A stretch of 64,000 bases of DNA from Schizochytrium sp. CCTCC M209059. Taxonomy: Eukaryota; Sar; Bigyra; Thraustochytrida; Thraustochytriidae. Both the position numbers and the translations under genes were made by a program. How positions within the stretch are numbered: position 1 is the first letter of the stretch; every line of letters begins with the position of its first letter. The DNA is taken from positions 198,184-262,183 of the forward strand of contig KN805418.1 of the NCBI GenBank assembly GCA_000818945.1, read 5' to 3'. Positions 13,201 through 22,200 of this stretch are shown here, in pieces. The notes under the pieces are model-generated. The model did no database searches. It was given only the letters and a program-made list of their open reading frames with translations, and was not told where the DNA came from.

Positions 13201-16200
13201 GGATAAGCCCTTGATCATTTCGTCTGGAGGCAATGTGGTGTTGGACGCCATGACAATTGCAGACGGCTCTCTCTCTGGGATAGGCGACATTGCAATGAGT
13301 GGCGACGTTGAGCTTTCGGCGGCTTCAGCAACCATTTCTCACACGGGTACAACAGGGCTCTTGATCGAATCTGCGGGTGTTGTCACCGTGGAGAGCGTTC
13401 GCTTTTCGGGAGCAGCGGTCGACAACATTAATACGCTGGCAATGTCCTCTGACTTGACGATCTCGAGCGGCGACATTGCACTTACGTCCACGAGTAGTCA
13501 ATTCATAACACACGTGGGGGGCACGGGCCAAGATCTCGGTATCGTTTCTTCTGCAGGTAACGTACGCGTCGAGTCAATCACAATTGCCGGTGCGCAAGTG
13601 TCTGGTGTTTCCTCTCTGGCAATGAGTGAAGATTTAACAATGAGCAAGGCAGCAGCATCCATCACCCACAGCGGCGCCACTTCACTCACTATCAGCAGCG
13701 GCGGCAGCTTAGTCGCAGAGGGCGTGACTATAAATGGTGGCGCTATGTCTGCGGTGACAACGCTCTCTGCAAGCGGGGACATGACGAACTCAGGAGGCAA
13801 TATCGTCTTGTCCAAAGCTGGGGCTCAAAGCATTACGCACGCAGACGGGTCTGAGCTGTCAATCAGCAGCGGCGGCGGCGTTGTCGTTGATGGTGTCACC
13901 ATGAACAACGGAGCGCTTTCCGCTGTCTCTTCACTTAGTATGTCCGACGATCTGACGCTGAGCAAGACAGCGGCTGCAATCACCCACAGCGGTGCAACAT
14001 CGCTCACGATCAGCAGTGGAGGCGATCTCGTTGCCGAGGGCGTGACCATCAACGGTGGCGCGGTCTCCTCTGTCACTTCGCTGGCTATGTCGGGCGACTT
14101 GACGCTGAGCAAGGCAGCCACAGCCATCACGCATAGCGGCGCGACTTCGCTGACGATCAGTAGCGGCGGAGATCTTGTGGCGGAGGGTGTGACGATGAAC
14201 GGTGGGGCCGTCTCAGGCGTCACGTCGTTTGCAGCAACAAGTCATCTGACAACAACGACGGGTGACTTGAAACTTGGAGGCGGCGACATCGAGCTTCAAT
14301 CGACGTTTTCACAGTCAATCACTCATACAGGCGGTCCAGGTGAGGATTTGAGTATTTCATCGGGCGGAAACGTCGAAGTTCAGTCTGTGGCAGTGAGCAG
14401 CGCCGGTTCTCTCTCTGGAGTATCTGCGTTATCGATGAGTGGGAGCTTGACAAACTCAGGCGGCGATATTGTTTTGAGCAAGACAGGTGCACAAAGTATT
14501 ACGCACGCAGATGCCTCTGTTCTAAGTATCAGCAGTGGTGGGGGGGTCCTGATCGACGGCGTGACAATAAATGACCAGGCTGTCTCAGGCATAAGTACCA
14601 TGACAATGACGGACGACCTGACCTTTAGCAAGGCCGCCGCCACCATCACCCACAGCGGTGCCACCTCGCTCACAATCAGCAGTGGAGGCGCTCTTATTGC
14701 TGAAGGCGTATCGATCAATAGTGGCGCCATTTCCTCGGTCACTTCTTTAACGATGAGCGACGATCTGACCATGAGCAAAGCGACAGCGTCCATCTTGCAT
14801 AGTGGAGCAACTTCGCTGACTATCAGTAGTGGAGGCGATCTTGTCGCGGAGGGCGTGACCATGAATGGAGGAGCAATGTCGGCGGTGACGTCATTTTCTG
14901 CAAGCGGTGACATGACGAACTCCGGAGGCAATCTTATTTTGTCCAAAGCTGGCTCCCAAAGTATTACGCATGCAGACCCGTCTGAACTCATCATCAGCAG
15001 TGGCGGTTGCGTTGTTGTCGATGGCGTGTCGGTTAATAACGGGGCACTTTCGGCTGTCTCTACACTCGGCATGACCGATGATCTGACGTTGAGCAAAGCA
15101 GCTGCGGCAATCACTCACACGGGTGCGACGTCGCTGACGATTAGCAGTGGCGGAGACTTGGTTGCCGAGGGTGTGACCATTAACGGCGGCGCCGTATCGT
15201 CTGTGACTTCGTTGGCCCTGTCCGATGGCTTGACGCTGAGCAAGGCGACTTCGGCAATCACACATAGTGGTGCGACCTCGCTAACTATTAGCAGCGGCGG
15301 AGACCTTGTCGCGGAAGGCGTGACGATGAACAGCGGGGCGATCACGGGTGTTTCTTCGTTCGCGGCAACGAATCATCTAACGACGACTACTGGCGACTTG
15401 AGGCTTGGTGGCGGCAATGTTCTGCTGCAATCGACCTCGGCACAAGCAATCACTCACACGGGCGGCCCAGACGAAGACCTAAGCATTTCATCTGGCGGAA
15501 ATGTGGCACTCCAGACTGTCGTGGTGAGCAACGCCGGATCTCTCTCCGGAATTTCTACGTTGTCTTTGAGTGGAAGCTTGACGAGCTCAGGAGGAGACAT
15601 TGTCTTAAGTAAAGCTGGACCCCAGGGCATCACGCATGCAGACGCTTCTGCTTTGAGCATTAGCAGTGGAGGCGGGGTTGTCGTCGATGGTGTGACGATG
15701 AACGATGGATCTCTTTCAGGCGTGGCAGGGCTGACGTTGAGTGATGATCTGACGCTGAGCAAGGCTGCGGCGGCCATCACCCATACCGGCGCTACGTCGC
15801 TTTCGATTAGCAGCGGCGGAGACTTAATCGTGGAGGGCGTCACAATCAATAGTGGCGCGGTTTCCTCGATCACCTCTCTGGCAATGAGCGACGACGTAAC
15901 ACTGAGCAAAGCAGCCGCTGCTATCACGCACACTGGTGCGACTTCGCTGACAATTAGCAGTGGCGGAGATTTGGTCGCCGAAGGTGTGACAATCAATAGT
16001 GGTGCAATCTCTTCGGTGAGCACCCTGACATTAAGTGGAGATTTGACGACTTCCGGAGGGGATATCATTCTCTCAAGAACGGGCTCACAACACATTCTGC
16101 ACGCAGACGCTTCAGAGTTGACGATTCAAAGCGGAGGCGGGGTTGCTGTGGACGGTGTGACGGTGAACGAAGGGGCCATCTCGGGCGCAAGTTCCCTGTT

Positions 16201-19200
16201 TATGTCCGACGACCTGACTCTTGCCAAGGCCGCAGCAGCAATTACCCACAGCGGTTCTACATCGCTGACGTTGAGTAGTGGAGGGGATCTTATTGCCGAG
16301 GGCGTGACCATTAACGGCGGCGCTGTCTCATCCGTCAGCTCGCTGAGTATGACCGACGATTTAACACTAAGCAAGGCGTCTGCGACAATTGCTCATAGTG
16401 GCGCAACCTCTCTCACCATCAGTAGCGCCGGAGACCTCGTTGCAGAGGGTGTTACGATGAATGGTGGCGCTGTTTCGGGAGTGACCACATTGTCTGCAAG
16501 CGGAGACCTTGGGAGCTCAGCAGGCGCTTTGTTGCTCGATAGTGGAAACATTTTGTTGCAGTCAAGCACTTCGCAGTCTATTACGCATACAGGTGCGGCG
16601 GACGAAGACTTGAGCATTTCGTCGGGTGGGAATGTAGTCATCGAAGGCGTGGTCGTAGATGCTTTTGAGATATCTTCCGTGACAAGGCTTTCAATGTCAG
16701 GCAATTTCGAGAATACCGGTGGAAATCTGGAGCTGAGCGGCGTTGGTGCGCAGTCGATTGTGCATGCGGATGCCTCGGAGCTCATCATTTCCAGCGGTGG
16801 AGGCGTCGCAGTAGATGGCGTGACAATGAACGACGGTGCCGTTGGCGGAGTGAGCTCGCTTATCATGACGGATGACTTGTCCATGAGCAAGGCTACTGCA
16901 GCCATTACCCACAGCGGGGCGACTTCGTTGACGATCAGTAGTGGTGGCGACCTCGTGGCCGAGGGCGTAACTGTGAATGGCGGGGCTGTCTCGGCCGTTT
17001 CCACTTTGAGTATGACCGACGATCTGACGCTCAGTAAGGATGTGGCGTCAATCGCGCATACTGGAGCAACCTCGCTCTCTTTTAGCAGCGGGGGTGATCT
17101 CGTTGCCGAAGGCGTTACCATCAATGGTGGCGCCATTTCCGCCGTGACGACGCTTTCCGCAAGCGGAGATGTATCTCTTTCTGCGGGAAGTTTATTACTT
17201 TCCAACCTTGGAGCACAGAGTATCACGCACGCAGATGCTTCTGAGCTCATTGTCAGCAGCGGAGGAGGCGTAGTTGTCGAAGGTATCACCTTAAACGAAG
17301 GGGCGGTGTCTGCAGTGAGCTTGATGAGTATGTCAGATGATCTTACTATGACGAAGAGCAGTGCCGCGATTGTGCACGCCGGAACTGGCTCATTGACCTT
17401 AAGCAGCGGCGGCGACTTGATTGCCGAGGGTGTGAGCATTAACAACGGTGCTATTTCGGCTGTGACGACAATCAGCGTCACCAATACGTTGACGTTGACC
17501 GCAGACGCTGCAGCAATAACTCATGACGGCGCAACCTCGCTTACGATCGGCAGTGGAGGAGATTTGGTCGTAGAGGGCGTCACAATCAATAACGGCGCCG
17601 TCTCCGCTGTTACTAGCTTTGCAGCCAGCGGGACGCTATCGAGCGCTTCAGGAGACATGAGCCTTGGCAGTGGCAACATTTTGCTGCAGGGAGCAACGTC
17701 ACAGTCGATCACGCACGTAGGGGCAGCTAACGAAGACCTTCGCATCACTTCAGGAGGAAATGTTGCAATTGAGAATGTCCTCTTTGATTCGGGCTCATTG
17801 TCTGCTCTATCATCGCTCTCCATGAGCGGAGACTTTGCGAATTCAGGGGGCAACATTCTCCTCAGTAAGGTCGGAGCGCAAAGCATTGTCCACGCGGATG
17901 CCTCGGATCTTTCTATCTCGAGCGGTGCCGCGGTCATTGTCAATGGGGTAACCATGGTCGAAGGTACCCTCTCTGGGGTCGATGGAGTGTCATTGTCAAA
18001 TGACCTCACCATGACGAAGGATGCGGCTTCCATCACGCACACTGGCTTGACATCGCTCACAATAAGCAGTGGAGGGGATCTAGTTGCAGAAGGCGTGACC
18101 TTGAACGGTGGAGCTGTCTCGGCAGTGACCTCACTCGCCATGACGGACGATCTCACTTTGAGCAAAGCTGCCTCCGCCATTGCGCACACGGGAGCAACAT
18201 CGCTTACAATAAGTAGCGGAGGCGATCTTGTTGCCGAGGGCGTGACGATCAATGGAGGAGCAATGTCCGCCGTGACAACGTTGTCGGCGAGCGAGGACAT
18301 GACGAACACAGGAGGAAATCTGGTCCTCTCCAAATCTGGTCCGCAAAGCATTCTGCACGCGGACGCCTCGGAGCTAGTCATTAGCAGTGGGGGCGGTGTC
18401 GTCGTTGATGGCGCAACCGTGAGCGAAGGTGCTGTGTCGGGCATAAGCTCGATGGTTATGACGGACGATTTAACGCTGAGTAAAGCAGCAGCCGCTATAA
18501 GCCACAGCGGCGCAACATCTCTCACCATCAGCAGTACTGGTGACCTGATTGCAGAGGGCGTCACAATCAATGGGGGAGCTGTGTCTGCTGTGACAACGCT
18601 CGGCATTTCCGACGATCTGACGATGAGCAAGACGGCTGCAGCAATCACCCACAGCGGCGCAACTTCGCTGACGATCAGCAGCGGCGGGGATCTTGTCGCC
18701 GAGGGCGTGACAATGAACAGCGGGGCAATCTCCGGCGTTACCACGCTTGACGCAAGCGGAGCGATTGGCTTAAGTGCAGGTGACCTGACAATTGGAGAGG
18801 GCGATTTTCTGCTGCAAGCGAGTACGACACAGTCGATTTCCCATACAGGGGGAGCGGCCGCAGACCTTTACATTCACTCTGGTGGCAACGTTGTTATTGA
18901 AGGAGTTACTGTGAATGGCAACAGCCTGACTGGTGTCTCGACGATGACCATGACCAACTCTCTGACTAACTCGGGCGGTGACATCTTGCTCACCCAGGCG
19001 GGCGCGCAAAGTATCACGCACGCGGACACCTCTGCGCTGAGTATAAGCTCTGGCGGAGACCTTGTTCTAAACGGTATCTCTGTCAACAGCGGAGCGGTTT
19101 CGGCAGTAAGCTCGCTGTCGATGACGGGCGATATCTTGCTCGAAAAGGCAGCAGCTTCAATCACACACAGTGGCGCAAGCTCGCTGACCATTAGCAGTGG

Positions 19201-22200
19201 GGGTAGTCTCATTGCAGAAGGCTTGACCGTGAACAATGGAGCGGTTTCGGGAGCAACCTCGATGTCCATGTCTGACGATTTGACGCTATCGAAAATGGCT
19301 ACTTCAATTGTCCATACGGGGACGGGGTCCCTTTCTCTCAGTAGCGCTGGGGATCTCATTGCAGAGGGTGTAACCCTGAACGCGGGCGCAATATCGGGCA
19401 TTACGACGCTTTCGCAGTCGGGGAATCTGTTGAACTCGGGCGGTGATATAGTCCTCGGCAGTTCCGGTACGCAGAGTATCACGCACGCAGACGCTTCGGA
19501 ATTGCGCGTTTCCTCGGGGGGTGGAGTAGTCGTTGAAGGGATCACGATGGACGGTGGTTCAATCTCGGCATTAGGGTCTCTGGCGATGACGGGCGATCTT
19601 TCGTTGAGCAACGGAGAGGCAGTGATATCGCATTCGGGAGCAACTTCGCTCAGTATTTTGTCCGGAGGTAATCTCATTGCGGAAGGCGTTACTATGAACG
19701 GCGGCAGTGTATCAGGTGTGACCACTTTGAGCATGGCGGACGACCTTATTCTCACGGAAACAACCGCGTTAATCTCCCACACGGGGTCCACGTCCTTGAC
19801 GTTGACTAGCGCCGGTAATCTCATTGCCGAAGGCGTAACAATGAATGCTGGAGCCGTGTCGGGTGTTTCGACGCTTGCTCTGGAGGATGACCTCTCTTCC
19901 AGCACGGGTAATATTCTGCTTCGGAGCGGAGATGTTGTCTTTGAAGCGAGCGCGGGTCAGGCGATACGGCATACGGGTGGAGCTGGCAACGACTTGAGCC
20001 TTGTCTCTGAAGGCGATGTTGTCGTTGAAGGAGTGACGCTCAATGCTGGGGCGTTGTCCTCGGTCACAACGGTGTCCATGACTGGCGCGCTTGAAAATTC
20101 GGGTGGGGACATTCTTTTGAGCAAGATTGGAGCGCAGAGCATCACACATGCTGATGCTTCTGCGCTCACTCTTTCTTCTGGCGGAGTCGTGATTGTCGAT
20201 GGAGTCACGATAAATGACCAGGCTATCTCCGGCGTGACCTCATTTGCGCTGTTGGATGACATCTCAATGAGCAAGGCGGCTGCGGCAATCGCTCACAGCG
20301 GCGCGACCTCACTCACGATCAGCAGCGGCGGTGATTTGGTTGTGGAAGGTGTGACCATCAATGCTGGCGCCGTGTCTGCAGTAACAACCCTCACGGCTTC
20401 GGGTGACCTCACTGCTTCTGGCGGCAATCTGGTTCTCTCAAAAGCTGGTTCGCAGAGCATTACGCACGCGGATGCATCGGAGCTTGTCATCAGCAGCGGC
20501 GGCGGTGTCGTTGTTGAGGGTGTGACGGTCAATGATCAGGCGCTCTCTGCGGTCAGCTCTATCGTGATGACGGATGATCTGACGCTGAGCAAAGCCGCTG
20601 CTGCAATCACCCACAGCGGCGCAACGTCGCTCACGATCAGCAGTGGTGGCGATTTGATCGCAGAGGGTGTGACGATCAACGGCGGAGCGGTGTCTGCTGT
20701 GACGACGCTGGCCATGTCTGACGACTTGACGCTGAGCAAGGACGCAACTTCGATCGCTCACAGCGGTGCTACGTCGCTGACTATCAGCAGCGGCGGCGAC
20801 CTCGTTGCCGAAGGCGTGACAATGAATGCTGGCGCTGTCTCAGGCGTCACGACGCTTGCGACAACAAGTCATCTGACGACAACGACGGGTGACCTGAGTC
20901 TTGGCGGTGGCGATATTCTGCTTCAATCGACCACAGCTCAGTCTATCTCGCACACTGGCGGCGCTGGCGAGGACCTAGACATTACGTCCGGCGGCAATGT
21001 GGCAGTTGAAGGCGTGACGTTCAATGCAGGTGTTGTATCTGGAGTCTCTACGCTATCGATGAGCGGGAGCTTGACAAACTCAGGCGGCGACATCGTTCTG
21101 AGCAAGGTGGGAGCTCAGAGCATCACGCATGCGGACGCGTCTGAGCTTGCCATCAGCAGCGGCGGTGGAGTCGCTATCGATGGCGTGACGGTCAACAATG
21201 GAGCTGTGTCAGCTGTCAGCTCTATAGCGATGACGGATGACCTGAGCATGAGTAAGGCGGCGGCTTCGATCACCCACAGCGGCGCAACATCACTCACAAT
21301 CAGCAGCGGAGGCGACTTGGTCGCCGAAGGCGTGACAATCAACGGCGGCGCCATGTCATCTGTAAGCTCGTTGGCCATGACGGGCGATGTCACACTGAGC
21401 AAGGCAGCAACATCCATTACGCATAGTGGCGCCTCCTCTCTCACGATTAGTAGTGGTGGTGACTTGGTCGTGGAGGCCGTGACGATCAACGGTGGTGACG
21501 TGTCTGCAGTGACAACCCTTTCTGCTTCTGGCGATCTCACTGCTTCTGGCGGCAATATCGTCTTGTCCAAAGCTGGATCGCAGAGCATCACGCATGCCGA
21601 TTCGTCTGAGCTTATCATGAGCAGCGGAGGCGGTGTCATTGTTGATGGCATCACTGTGAATAACCAGGCGCTCTCGGCTGTCTCTTCGCTTAGCATGTTC
21701 GACGATCTGACGCTGAGCAAGACAGCGGCTGCAATCACCCACAGCGGCGCAACATCGCTCACGATCAGCAGTGGGGGGGATCTCGTTGCCGAAGGTGTGA
21801 CCATCAACGGTGGCGCGGTCTCCTCTGTCACTTCGCTGGCTATGTCGGGCGACTTGACACTGAGCAAGGCAGCCACAGCCATCACACATAGCGGCGCGAC
21901 TTCGCTGACGATCAGTAGCGGCGGAGATCTTGTGGCGGAGGGTGTGACGATGAACGGTGGGGCCGTCTCAGGCGTCACGTCGTTTGCAGCAACAAGTCAT
22001 CTGGCAACAACGACGGGTGACTTGAGACTTGGAGGCGGCGACATTGAGTTACAGTCAACCTCGGCACAGTCGATCACACATATTGGTGGTGCAGGTGAAG
22101 ACTTGAGCATCGTGTCGGGTGGGAATGTAGCTGTGCAAAGTGTCATTTTTGATGCCGGAGATGTTTCAGGAGTTGCGACGATGTCCATGAGCGGGAGCTT